Source of the DNA: SB11 sp035906255
GTDB taxonomy: Bacteria > Bacteroidota > Bacteroidia > UBA8524
Direction of reading: 5' to 3'
DNA length: 64,000 nucleotides
Assembly: GCA_035906255.1 (NCBI GenBank)
Contig: JAMIFM010000008.1
Span: 47,897 to 111,896, forward strand
Under the pieces are notes generated by a model, which saw nothing but the letters and a program-made list of their open reading frames with translations, did not search any database and had not been told where the DNA came from. Of the stretch, positions 45,179 to 54,326 are shown in pieces (the first letter of the stretch is position 1; each line of letters opens with the position of its first letter). A program made the position numbers and the translations under genes.

Positions 45179-45591
45179 TGAGGTATAACATGGAATATTA
45201 CTGAAGTATAAGAATATAAACCGCCTTATTCAAACGTATGGCAGCATATCTCAAATAAAATAGATATAGTTGGATACAAAAACAATTGGGAGTTTTTGTC
45301 AATATTTTCGGGAAAACACATCGCATTGGAAAACCCCAACAACATGTTGTTGTAAAATGTTAACACTATGTTGTTGGATGTTTAAGTATATGCCAAACTC
45401 CAGCTGTTAGCATTACGATTTAGCACCTTTTTATAGACATAAAATAGGGTGATTTCACGCTGTTAAATACAATGTACATTGTTAAAGTTTGTACCGCTTA
45501 AATAATACTTGAGTGCTATCGCACAAAATCAAACGCTCTTTATACAGGTATTACTGAAAGTATGTTTCTAAAAACAACGTGTTGTTGGTAG
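45179..45591. other. Non-coding stretch after the defence cassette
   Basis: About 410 bases without a gene. It contains island word copies at 45337 and 45572, a half-site at 45368, and is otherwise AT-rich. No terminator with a T-tract is evident after the 45178 stop. Confidence 0.4.
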
Positions 45592-45622
45592 TTGTGCAAC
45601 GGAGTGTTGTTTGCTACATTTG
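45592..45622 (+). promoter_or_regulatory. Promoter abutting an island word, upstream of the T9SS operon
   Basis: TTG at 45592-45594, 20-base spacer, TACATTTG at 45615-45622, a good Bacteroidota consensus. The 16-nt word at 45572-45587 ends 4 bases before the -33 element, a typical activator or repressor position. It gives a leader of about 320 bases before the ATG at 45952. Confidence 0.55.
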
Positions 45623-45688
45623 TAGGTAAATAGAAACATCAAAACTTAGACCATAAGGATAAATATAATATGTCCTGATGATAGTCCC

Positions 45689-45833
45689 CTTAGAGAAATC
45701 CGCGAAATTTTAAGTACGGTGGGCTGGCATCCGAGGACATACCCTCAGAAAAGGGTATGTTACTCAATGCTATTGCCGTACTGGGTTCTTCGCGGAGCCT
45801 CTCTAAGCAATCAGCAAAGGGTGCATACCCTTT
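45689..45833 (+). ncRNA. Structured leader RNA with terminator/antiterminator layout
   Basis: Nested pairings: CTTAGAG (45689-45695) with CTCTAAG (45801-45807); TCCGCGAA (45699-45706) with TTCGCGGA (45789-45796); AGTACGG (45713-45719) with CCGTACT (45776-45782); ACATACCCT (45737-45745) with AGGGTATGT (45752-45760), loop CAGAAA. Downstream is a terminator-like hairpin AAAGGGT-GCAT-ACCCTTT (45816-45833) running into TT. AAGGGTATG (45751-45759) can instead pair with CATACCCTT (45824-45832), which would disrupt both the apical stem and the terminator. This mutually exclusive layout is typical of attenuators and riboswitches. It does not match a family I know. Confidence 0.6.
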
Positions 45834-45951
45834 TTGAGTTTTATCGAATACAGAAGAACAATACAACAGAAACAGAGCATAAACGTATCTATTGTATAGT
45901 TGCACACAGATTAACCGGAACAAGTGTCCTGTTTTCAAAATACTTTGAAGA

Positions 45952-47955
45952 ATGATTAGAACAATACTTTTATCGCTCGTTATGCTGCTTTCATTAAGTG
46001 TGTTTTCCCAAGACATCAAACGCACAGCTATATGGTATTTTGGGCAAAACGCGGGGATTGATTTTAATACCGACCCGCCTACACCGCTTACCAATGGTGC
46101 AATGAATACTATGGAGGGCTGCGCTTCTATTTGCGATACCAACGGCAACCTGCTGTTTTATACCAATGGTGAAAAGATTTGGAACAAAAACCACCAAATA
46201 ATGGACAACGGGGATGGTTTGTTGGGCAGTTGGGATGCCACACAATCTTCCATCATCATTCCCCAACCCGATAACGACAGTTTGTACTACGTGTTCACCA
46301 CCGATGCAGTAGGACAAGCAAACGGGTTACGTTATAATATTGTGAATTTAAACCTCAATAGTGGTTTAGGTAGGGTAATTACTAAAAATGTTCTATTGCA
46401 AACCCCTGTGTGTGAAAAATTAACCGCCACCCACCATGAAAATGGAAGAGATATTTGGGTAATGGCACATGGATTCGGGACAAACAAGTTTTTTGCATAT
46501 CTGATAACCCAAAACGGCATACAAGAATGTCCTATTATTAGTAACGAAGGGTCTATTCATTCTACTGATTTTATTACAAATGCACAAGGAGCAATGAAAT
46601 TCTCAGTAAATGGAATTTGGCTTGATGTCTCTGTTTTTGGATTTCCATTGAAGCATGAGCTTTTTCAATTTAATAAGCTAACAGGTCAATTAAAATTTAA
46701 ACACTCGTTATCAAACACGTTTTTATCTTATGCGGGTGAGTTTTCAAAAGCATCTAATTTTCTGTATATAACTGACCGAAACAAAAATTTATATCAATAC
46801 GATTTATCTCTTCAAAATCAAGATAGTCTTAACAATAAAAGAAAAATAATATACACGAGTTCAGGGGAGAACTTAAGAGGTATCCAACTTGCTTCTAATG
46901 GAAAAATATATTTAGATATAATAAACTCACCAACATTGAGTTCCATTAACCGACCTGACTCTTTGGGGGATAGCTCTAATTTCACTTATGCTTCGCAGGG
47001 GCTTGACGGTAAGAGAACAGAATATAACTTACCCAACTTTATTACCTCTTATTTCCATAACCCGACTATTGATTTTACCTACCAAACCAATTGCACCAAT
47101 AATACCGTGCAATTCATCAAAAAATCAACCTTTCCAATTACCTCTTGTAAATGGCAGGTAATAAAAGAAAATACACTTACCGACAGTTCAAACCTTGCTT
47201 CCCCAACCTTTACATTTGGGGATACAGGAACATACAAGGTGCAACTAATCATCAACACCACAGATACCGTTACCAAAGAAGTATTGATAGAACCGCCCTT
47301 AATAGCCAAACGCGATACTGTTTTGTGCAATCAATCCTCTTATACAATCTCCATTCCTGATAATTACCGCTGTATTATGTGGTTGGAAGGACAAGACACC
47401 AACCAATATACGGTTAACAAAACAGGTATTTATGTAGTTTCAGCTTACAACACCAAAGGCTGTTATGTAACCGATACTGCCAAAGTAACTTTTAGTAGTA
47501 TAGGCAAACCCAACATCCGTAAATCCAACGATAGCCTATATACCGATAGTAGCGCAGCTACCTACCAATGGTACTACAACGGTCAACCCCAAGACAACAC
47601 ACAAAGCATAAAAATTACCCAAAACGGAACTTATAAACTGGTTACCACTAATGATAAAGGATGCGTTGCTACCTCAGATAATTTCGGGGTATCGGGATTA
47701 GGTATTAAAGACATTAAACTTTCATCATTTAACATTTACCCCAGTCCTTCTCAAGGTGAGTTTACCATCAAAACCCAACAGGATATTACGTATTCGGTAT
47801 CCATTATAAACGCTTTGGGACAAGAGGTATATTATCAAAATACTATTTCTGAACAACAATTAACTGTTCGACTTAACCGTGCAGGATGTTACCTGATTAA
47901 AATTACAGACTATTTAGGAAACACCTATTTAAATAAACAAATCATTCACAACTAA
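45952..47955 (+). CDS. Secreted T9SS protein with beta-propeller-like and PKD-like domains
   Basis: 667 residues. Signal peptide LLSLVMLLSLSVFSQ, then from residue 24 a region starting IWYFGQNAGIDF and continuing with GNLLFYTNGEKIWNK, SSIIIPQPDNDSLYYVFTTD and repeats of GKIYLD type, like a WD40/propeller fold (to about 360). A PKD-like domain follows (TFTFGDTGTYKVQLIIN, about 375-440), then Ig-like strands. The end is a T9SS sorting domain: NIYPSPSQGEFTI, INALGQEVYY, GCYLIKITD. It shares the propeller with the next gene, 13 bases on. Surface-exposed, role unknown, likely adhesion or carbohydrate/protein binding. Confidence 0.8.
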   Translation: MIRTILLSLVMLLSLSVFSQDIKRTAIWYFGQNAGIDFNTDPPTPLTNGAMNTMEGCASICDTNGNLLFYTNGEKIWNKNHQIMDNGDGLLGSWDATQSSIIIPQPDNDSLYYVFTTDAVGQANGLRYNIVNLNLNSGLGRVITKNVLLQTPVCEKLTATHHENGRDIWVMAHGFGTNKFFAYLITQNGIQECPIISNEGSIHSTDFITNAQGAMKFSVNGIWLDVSVFGFPLKHELFQFNKLTGQLKFKHSLSNTFLSYAGEFSKASNFLYITDRNKNLYQYDLSLQNQDSLNNKRKIIYTSSGENLRGIQLASNGKIYLDIINSPTLSSINRPDSLGDSSNFTYASQGLDGKRTEYNLPNFITSYFHNPTIDFTYQTNCTNNTVQFIKKSTFPITSCKWQVIKENTLTDSSNLASPTFTFGDTGTYKVQLIINTTDTVTKEVLIEPPLIAKRDTVLCNQSSYTISIPDNYRCIMWLEGQDTNQYTVNKTGIYVVSAYNTKGCYVTDTAKVTFSSIGKPNIRKSNDSLYTDSSAATYQWYYNGQPQDNTQSIKITQNGTYKLVTTNDKGCVATSDNFGVSGLGIKDIKLSSFNIYPSPSQGEFTIKTQQDITYSVSIINALGQEVYYQNTISEQQLTVRLNRAGCYLIKITDYLGNTYLNKQIIHN

Positions 47956-47968
47956 CTAACAACAGCTT

Positions 47969-50900
47969 ATGACCAGATTTTTATCGTGGGTGGGAGTAGT
48001 GTGCCTACTGCTCACCACGGGCTTGCTGTGCGCACAAACCGAGAGTTGCGCAAGCGAACCGCTGCAAACCCACTACACGACCCAAGACACAGGCTTTTAC
48101 TTGATGAAAAAAGCCATCGGCAACCGTGTACAACACTTCCGACAGCACAAAAGCAACATCCATACAGGGTTTAGTCCCGGCAGCGGCAGCGGTAACAACC
48201 TTTCGGCAGGCTGCCACCTTGCCCGCTATATCATCCCTATAGTAGTGCATATTGATACTACGGATAATGCCGCCAACATTACCGATGCACAAGTACAACA
48301 CCAAATAGACATACTAAACACTGCTTTTAGCAGTACTGAAATACAGTTTTGCTTGGCAAAAAAACGACCCAACGGCACAACATTTAACGGCATCAACCGA
48401 ATAGCAGGCAGCAATACCAGTAATAGGTTAACCCTGCAAATAGGCCGCCTTGCCCAGCTGGCCTATTACAACCCTGTTCAATACCTGAACATTTATGTGG
48501 TGAAGGATATACTTACTGATGCAGGTGCACCCACAGGCTATGCAGGTTATAACTCCATATACCCCGGTCAAAACGGCACTGACGGGGTAGTAATACGCTA
48601 CAATTATTTTGGCAATGCTCAAACCTGCACCACAGGTTGCAATACACTGGTTTCGCATTCAAGAGGGTTTACATTGGCACACGAAGTAGGCCATTATTTT
48701 GGATTGCAACACACTTTTGAGGGCGGATGCAACGGGGGCAACACCGCAAACACCTGTGGCTCACAGGGGGATAATTGCTGCGATACCCGCCCCCAACCGC
48801 AGATAAACAATTGCCCTACCGTTAACCACACCAACTCTTGCCCTACTTACCACCTGAGTATTGGCGAAAATTTGGAAAACTACATGAGTTACGCCAAAGA
48901 TACCTGCCAAAACAATTTCACTACCAACCAAATAGAGGTGATGCACAGCACGCTTGAAGGGCCGCGCAGTTACTTAGGCAGCCCCCAAAACGTAAATACC
49001 AAAGAATTGACTTGTTGTATGGGTAGTGCATTTTTTACGGCCAGTAACAACTTACTGTGTTTGACGGAAGCAGTTACCTTTACCGCCTACCAATATACGG
49101 GCAGCACCAAATACCGCTGGATAATAGCCGATAGTACTGGCTCTACGGTAAAAGACACTACACTTACCAACAATCATGTATATAGCTATACATTTACCCA
49201 AAACAACCGCTACACCGTTACCCTGAAATTAATATTCGGCAGTAACAACGATACCATCACCTTTGGTCGCACAGGGTTTATAGAGAAAAAGAACTGCGGC
49301 ACCCCCTTGCAAAGCATACACGCCAACTGGTATTTTGGCAGTTTTGCTGGGCTGAATTTCACCACAGCAGGTGCAATTAGAGATTTAAACCCAAAGTTTA
49401 GAGACCCTGTAAACGTCAACACACAAGAAGGTACGTATGGTATCAGCAACCCGTATGGCCGTTTGTTGTTTTATGCTGCAGCAAGGCCAAACTTCGATAC
49501 GTTATTTAATTATCAACCCCAAGTAGATGTATATAACCGAAATTATACAAGAGTGTCCAACGGCCCTTTGCATGGTTTCGGGGATGCTTCACAAGGCGGT
49601 GTAATTGTACCAATGCCCAGTAACAAAAGCAAATACTACATCTTCACTGTATCCGAATTAACAGGGTTTCATTATTCAATTTATGATACCACAATGAACT
49701 CAGGTTTGGGGAATATTGATACCAACTATAGAAATGTCCCCGTTCCTGCACCAAACGGCTCTGTAAATCTGTATTTCAAAGGAGACAGCTCTCATAGTGT
49801 TGGGGAAATTATTACCGCCATTCCTAAATGTAACGGTAAAGATTATTGGGTCATTGTAGGCGATGTTTCTGTTCTGCCCTATACACCAAAATTCCCAAAT
49901 TATGGTAAGTTGGTGGTTTATTCTTTGGATAGTTTAGGACTTTCGTTTCATAGTGTCTTACCACATACCGTTGAAACCAGAGGAGGCTTAAAAGCCTCTC
50001 CCGACGGTACAAGACTTGCCGTCCCTCCCTATATATTTGATTTTGATAAATCGAATGCTACGGTCAAAATTCATAGCAAAATACCTGCTACAAGTGTAGG
50101 CACAGGTATCCTTTGGAGTGGTTCATTCAGCCCAAACAGTAATGTATATTACCACCTTCAATCTGTAACTTATAACACTTCCAAGCTGGTGCAGGTGGAT
50201 TTGTTAAATCCTGACACCTTAACTGCCTCAAAAGAGATTTTAACGTACAACAATCCTTATTATGTAGCCTTGCAGCTTGCCCCCGACAACAAAATTTATG
50301 TAAGCCGTATAGGGGTAGGTCAATTAACGGTAATTAACAACCCTGATGAAGTGGTAACCAGTATAGCTCCCAACAAATGCGGGTTTACTGACGATGGTCC
50401 TATGTTGTCGGTAGGCGGTTTAGGTGGCGAATGCTCGGAAGGATTACCCAACAACGTGGATGCAAAACTACCCTCAGAAATAGCCTTAGACTTTGTACGC
50501 ATTGATAGCACTTGTTTTAACGTCCGTTTCCGCCCCAACGAATGTTGTGCAACCTCCTACAAATGGTATTTTGGCGACGGTGACAGTTCTTCATCACGCG
50601 AACCCAATCACACATATGGCGATACAGGTCTATATACCGTTACCCTTAAAATCAACGGCTCACAAACTGTACAAAAAGACATTTTTATAGGTATCCGTTC
50701 TAAAATTCAGGGAGAAGACACCGCTTGCGTACTCGATAGCAGCATTGTTAACTACACCATATCTCACTATGACGATAAAAACACCTATTCATGGAGTACA
50801 ATAAATGGCGCAGCGTTGGTAGGCCCTTATAACAATCTTGCTGTAAACTGGTACGCAAGCACTGGTAAAGTCATCCTGAACATGAGCAACTTTTACAACA

Positions 50901-53083
50901 CTTGCTCTTCTTCGGATACATTGACTATCACTCCCATTTTTCTAAGTGCTAACACTATTTGGCCTGACACAGCTTTGTGTTCAGGAACACCGCTACACAT
51001 TTTGGGCACTGTAACCACTTCAAATGTGGGTGCGGTTACTTACCAATGGCAACAGAGCAGTGACGGTGTAACATGGAGTATAACGGGGGCAGGTGACACC
51101 TCGCAAGAGCTTTCAGGTTCTACTCAAGATACTTCTTTATGGTATCGTCGGGTAGCAAAACATACACTTAGCCAGTGTCAATTTACCAGCAATTCTGAAA
51201 AAATCATATACAGACCCCGAGCATATATCCAACGCCAACCACAAAATTATGTGGCTTGTCCGGGCGGTTGGAGAGAATTTTCTATTGGTGTAGCAACACC
51301 CCCGGGTGTAACTGTAACCCCAACGTGGAATTTTCAGTTAAAGAATGCTACAGGATGGAACTCCTTGTTTTATATTGGCGACACTATTCGTGATTGGCCG
51401 ACAACTACAGCATACGACAGTGCCAAATACCGCTGTACTATCAGCACCCCTTGCGGTACCCTTATTTCAGATACCGTGTATGTGTTAGTTGAAAAGAACC
51501 CAAGCATTACCAGCCATCCGCAAACCCAAACCGTATTGGAAGGTAGTAATGCCATTTTTACTGTAGCCAGTTCCGCACTTAAACCCTATTATACGTGGTA
51601 TCAAAGCCGTAACGAAGGTGTTTCGTGGGACTCAATCCCCGGGGAACATAATGATACATTAGTGGTTCATGCAGTAACAGCTTGTGACCATAAAAATTTG
51701 TATAGGGTAGCTCCTACTATTTGTCTCAACGAAACCAGTGATTCAGCTACGCTTAATGTAATCACCCAAATTGACTTGTGGTCAAAAGACGGTGCGGCAG
51801 ACACAGGTGCAGAACCTAACATCGACCCTACCCGAGATTATTGGGGCAGTCCTGATTTATGGAATTGCTACCCCAACGGGTCATGTACCACCCATGTTGC
51901 CCCTGAGCATACTTCTGTTGACTCAAACTATGCAAGGATCAGGGTACGTAATAAGTCAATAATCCCAAGTGCCCCATTTGAGGTAAAATTGTATTGGACA
52001 TTGGGCGGATTTTATGAGCAATGGCCGAAAAGCTGGCATTATGACCTTACTAATAACGGGTTTTACAACACTGTCACCACAATGACCCATCCAATGGGAG
52101 CTGAAATAGGCACTGCAACTGTTTCAAGTCTCCCTGCTGGTGCAAACGATGTTTATGAAAAGTCATGGCAACCACCCAACCCGAATTGGTACAATACATC
52201 TTCTTATTTCTCAAATGCCCGTTTATCGCATCCTTTGTGTATGTTGTCCCGTATTGTTACTTGTGTAGATACCCCCTTTGGTATGACTTATCCAGAAGAA
52301 GTTCCCACTGGGACTAATATCATCAACAATAACAATATTGTAACTCGCAACACTGAAGTCTTTGATAGTATAGCGTTTAATAAAAAGTCTCCAGAATATG
52401 TATTGCGAATGGGTAACCAATGGACAACTCAGCGGAATATCCGACTAACCTTACAGAACGCTATTACCAATTTTTGGGATTTGGGGTACTATGTGTTACA
52501 GCTTGACCCAGCCCTCCAAACTGCATGGGAGAATGGCGGTTCTAACGGGGAAGGTTTTAACATGGACGGAAATACTTTTGTGATAACAGACGATGGTTTT
52601 TTCCTTGACAATATTACCCTTGATGCAGGCCAATGGGGGTGGGTGCATTTTGAGTTCCGATTGCACGAAGAAATCACTCTTGACGAAGATAGGGGCAGTC
52701 AGTTGTTTAGGTTTATTCAGTATTCGTCTCCTGTTTCTATTGATGATTACGAGCCTGATGGGGGCTTTAACTTCTTACTGAATTTATTACCCGAACCTCC
52801 ACCACACGTTGACTCGTTAGAATTCACTATATCTCCCAATCCTGCTGATGTGGATTATATCACAGTGGATATGGATATGAATTTTGCCACCTCAACGGCA
52901 GTATTGGATATACTGGATACTTGGGGTAATCCAATGATTAGTACTTATTCATTAGGGTCACTGAGTGTTGGCAACAACAACAGGACGATATACATAGGAG
53001 GCGTAAGTGCCGGAACTTATACGGTTGTTATTACCGCGAACGGAAATACTTACACCGAACCTATTATTATCCTGAACCATTAA
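47969..53083 (+). CDS. Giant T9SS-exported metalloprotease (M43/pappalysin-like) with propeller, PKD and Ig-like domains
   Basis: 1704 residues. Signal peptide ending LLCAQ. The catalytic domain has H238-E239-x-x-H242-x-x-G245-x-x-H248 (HEVGHYFGLQH), the extended zinc motif of metzincins, with a downstream NYMSYAKDTC Met-turn and many Cys, as in M43 cytophagalysin-type enzymes. From about 447 a propeller region like that of the upstream gene (NWYFGSFAGLNF), a PKD domain at about 862-905 (FGDGDSSSSREPNHTYGDTGLYTVTL), several Ig-like modules, and from about 1618 a T9SS C-terminal domain (ISPNPADVDYI ... GVSAGTYTVVI). All key protease residues are present. Probably a surface or released protease. 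Confidence 0.85.
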   Translation: MTRFLSWVGVVCLLLTTGLLCAQTESCASEPLQTHYTTQDTGFYLMKKAIGNRVQHFRQHKSNIHTGFSPGSGSGNNLSAGCHLARYIIPIVVHIDTTDNAANITDAQVQHQIDILNTAFSSTEIQFCLAKKRPNGTTFNGINRIAGSNTSNRLTLQIGRLAQLAYYNPVQYLNIYVVKDILTDAGAPTGYAGYNSIYPGQNGTDGVVIRYNYFGNAQTCTTGCNTLVSHSRGFTLAHEVGHYFGLQHTFEGGCNGGNTANTCGSQGDNCCDTRPQPQINNCPTVNHTNSCPTYHLSIGENLENYMSYAKDTCQNNFTTNQIEVMHSTLEGPRSYLGSPQNVNTKELTCCMGSAFFTASNNLLCLTEAVTFTAYQYTGSTKYRWIIADSTGSTVKDTTLTNNHVYSYTFTQNNRYTVTLKLIFGSNNDTITFGRTGFIEKKNCGTPLQSIHANWYFGSFAGLNFTTAGAIRDLNPKFRDPVNVNTQEGTYGISNPYGRLLFYAAARPNFDTLFNYQPQVDVYNRNYTRVSNGPLHGFGDASQGGVIVPMPSNKSKYYIFTVSELTGFHYSIYDTTMNSGLGNIDTNYRNVPVPAPNGSVNLYFKGDSSHSVGEIITAIPKCNGKDYWVIVGDVSVLPYTPKFPNYGKLVVYSLDSLGLSFHSVLPHTVETRGGLKASPDGTRLAVPPYIFDFDKSNATVKIHSKIPATSVGTGILWSGSFSPNSNVYYHLQSVTYNTSKLVQVDLLNPDTLTASKEILTYNNPYYVALQLAPDNKIYVSRIGVGQLTVINNPDEVVTSIAPNKCGFTDDGPMLSVGGLGGECSEGLPNNVDAKLPSEIALDFVRIDSTCFNVRFRPNECCATSYKWYFGDGDSSSSREPNHTYGDTGLYTVTLKINGSQTVQKDIFIGIRSKIQGEDTACVLDSSIVNYTISHYDDKNTYSWSTINGAALVGPYNNLAVNWYASTGKVILNMSNFYNTCSSSDTLTITPIFLSANTIWPDTALCSGTPLHILGTVTTSNVGAVTYQWQQSSDGVTWSITGAGDTSQELSGSTQDTSLWYRRVAKHTLSQCQFTSNSEKIIYRPRAYIQRQPQNYVACPGGWREFSIGVATPPGVTVTPTWNFQLKNATGWNSLFYIGDTIRDWPTTTAYDSAKYRCTISTPCGTLISDTVYVLVEKNPSITSHPQTQTVLEGSNAIFTVASSALKPYYTWYQSRNEGVSWDSIPGEHNDTLVVHAVTACDHKNLYRVAPTICLNETSDSATLNVITQIDLWSKDGAADTGAEPNIDPTRDYWGSPDLWNCYPNGSCTTHVAPEHTSVDSNYARIRVRNKSIIPSAPFEVKLYWTLGGFYEQWPKSWHYDLTNNGFYNTVTTMTHPMGAEIGTATVSSLPAGANDVYEKSWQPPNPNWYNTSSYFSNARLSHPLCMLSRIVTCVDTPFGMTYPEEVPTGTNIINNNNIVTRNTEVFDSIAFNKKSPEYVLRMGNQWTTQRNIRLTLQNAITNFWDLGYYVLQLDPALQTAWENGGSNGEGFNMDGNTFVITDDGFFLDNITLDAGQWGWVHFEFRLHEEITLDEDRGSQLFRFIQYSSPVSIDDYEPDGGFNFLLNLLPEPPPHVDSLEFTISPNPADVDYITVDMDMNFATSTAVLDILDTWGNPMISTYSLGSLSVGNNNRTIYIGGVSAGTYTVVITANGNTYTEPIIILNH

Positions 53084-53129
53084 GGTACTTAATAAAACAA
53101 ACTCCATAGCAATAGATAGCTAATAAGCC

Positions 53130-53162
53130 AATAGCTGCGTCGGGAGACGTGGCTATTTTTTT
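53130..53162 (+). terminator. Intrinsic terminator of the T9SS operon
   Basis: ATAGCTGCGTC (53131-53141) pairs with GACGTGGCTAT (53146-53156) using two G-T wobbles, loop GGGA, then TTTTTT. Confidence 0.8.
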
Positions 53163-53205
53163 ACTTTCTTTGGTCTTTGGGGCTTGGCTTGTCTATTAAT
53201 ACTTA

Positions 53206-53892
53206 TCATAAAAGAATAAGTATTAATAACAATACGCTGGCCAGTTGAAGAATAAAAAACAGCATTCCAAGCATAGAAAACACCATTCCTACTATTGCGA
53301 AAACAGTCCCGTCATATTCTTCTGAGTTCTTGGAGATTTTTACAAGTGCAACGATTGCAGTTATGAACGCAATCATTCCGAAAACAAACCCCAGCAGGCT
53401 AAACAACGAAAAAGGGAAAGCCCAAACTAACAATGGAGAGGATATTCCTAAAGCAAATGAAAAATATGCTAACCAATAGGTTTCTTTTTCCTGTTCAGAG
53501 GTTTTAGGGCTTTGATGTTGGCGTTTATGGTTACGTTCTTTAATTGTCCATCTGTCATTAGTCTCCTGTTTTTCTTTTAAAGTGGTGGGTAGGTAGGAGC
53601 GTGATGTATTGGAAGTTTCCTGTTCTTTTACTCTGTTATCAGTATGGAAAACGTGAGCAGTTATGGTACTATCCTTAATATCTTGAACTCGTGTTTGACT
53701 ATTGGATAAGGTATCTGCGTTAACTATTGGTGCATAGTCTGTCCGCTTATTGGCTCTGATTCTCTTTTCTACTTTTCTACCCTCTTTTTTAACGTTCCTT
53801 TTAAAGTAGCTGTAGTGACTGTAACGTTTACCCGTACAGCTTGACAGAAGCAGGCTAATTAATGCAGTATAAAGTAGTATTCGTAGTTTCAT
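53206..53892 (-). CDS. Lipoprotein with DUF4190-like membrane domain
   Basis: 228 residues. Signal peptide LLYTALISLLLSSC with lipobox SSC, then a very basic stretch (KRYSHYSYFKRNVKKEGRKVEKRIR), an unstructured polar linker and three hydrophobic helices in the last 95 residues, of the type found in DUF4190 proteins (FSLLGFVFGMIAFITAIVALVKI ... GTVFAIVGMVFSMLGMLF). It is the last gene before the right island repeat, and opposite in orientation to the T9SS operon. Function unknown. Confidence 0.6.
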   Translation of the reverse strand: MKLRILLYTALISLLLSSCTGKRYSHYSYFKRNVKKEGRKVEKRIRANKRTDYAPIVNADTLSNSQTRVQDIKDSTITAHVFHTDNRVKEQETSNTSRSYLPTTLKEKQETNDRWTIKERNHKRQHQSPKTSEQEKETYWLAYFSFALGISSPLLVWAFPFSLFSLLGFVFGMIAFITAIVALVKISKNSEEYDGTVFAIVGMVFSMLGMLFFILQLASVLLLILILL

Positions 53893-54181
53893 TGAGGCAA
53901 GCTATTGATTAGCCTATGAAACAAAATGGTAGATTTTGCAAGTACATTGGGAATGATTTGCAAAAACTGCAAATTGTAGTTATAACAATCTGCCCTTTAG
54001 TAATCCTTACCAAAGTATGGCCATTTCTTATCTCAATTGTAAAGCTCACAAAAGGCAGTAGCTGTTTAAAGTCTTATTGTTACCTTCGTTACATGGTTGA
54101 ACCCGACCAAAAAGAATAAATGGTCTTGACAGTGGCTATCTCTTTGGAGTTAAAACCTACCTACCTGAACAACTAAGATGC

Positions 54182-54198
54182 TGTACCTATGTTGTACC
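54182..54198 (+). other. Candidate right attachment repeat (attR)
   Basis: TGTACCTATGTTGTACC, identical to 28469-28485. It lies in a 430-base gene-free gap (53893-54326) in which no other feature is evident beyond a GAGCCTGTCGAAGGA string, also seen in the left flank at about 28348. Confidence 0.55.
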
Positions 54199-54326
54199 TG
54201 ATGTTAAAATACACTACCCTTATAAGCGATTAACATACTGATTATAAACTGGTTAAAATAATTATTTAAGGCAACAAACGAGCCTGTCGAAGGATGCGTA
54301 GTAGAGCAAGGCTTACGTACAGGTCT

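Larger units (their letters stand above)
29766..45587. repeat. Dispersed 16-nt palindromic word family, 12 copies
   Basis: Consensus CAACAACGTGTTGTTG. Copies: 29766 exact; 29922 (centre CGCG, last base T); 31879 (reverse of AAACAACGTGTTGTTG); 32307 (one change, G at position 6); 33151 (AAACAA form); 33500 (exact, reverse orientation); 33791 exact; 36442 (AAACAA form); 36770 (centre CGTA); 37038 exact; 45337 (centre CATG); 45572 (AAACAA form). All start positions fall between 29.7 and 45.6 kb. Three lie inside the reading frame of the 31837-33180 gene; none lie within the three large genes at 37.2-45.2 kb. Half-sites occur at about 36489 and 45368. None were seen outside the island. Confidence 0.85.
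28469..54198. mobile_element. Putative integrative genomic island (about 25.7 kb)
   Basis: The 17-bp word TGTACCTATGTTGTACC occurs at 28469-28485, 34 bases before a tyrosine recombinase gene, and again at 54182-54198. Everything between is accessory in character: integrase, excisionase-like HTH protein, winged-helix protein, small orphan ORFs, a decayed duplication, a helicase/methylase cassette and T9SS cargo. A 16-nt palindrome family is confined to this interval. Outside it, housekeeping genes resume. No relaxase or type IV secretion genes are visible, so it would need help to transfer. The exact ends are inferred from the repeat. Confidence 0.6.

Noticed and set aside
45675..45707. CTGATGA ... 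GAAA spacing resembling a hammerhead ribozyme core
   Set aside because: The bases between the two boxes form no stem II, and the GAAA overlaps the strand of the stronger TCCGCGAA stem. Stems I and III are also missing.
45690..46148. Minus-strand ORF and the plus-strand ORF 45719-45955 over the leader region
   Set aside because: They run across the strong stem structures and the T9SS signal peptide region; composition is not protein-like.
50453..50466. CAACAACGTGGATG as another copy of the island word
   Set aside because: Only the left half matches; the right arm is absent, and it is explained by coding sequence.
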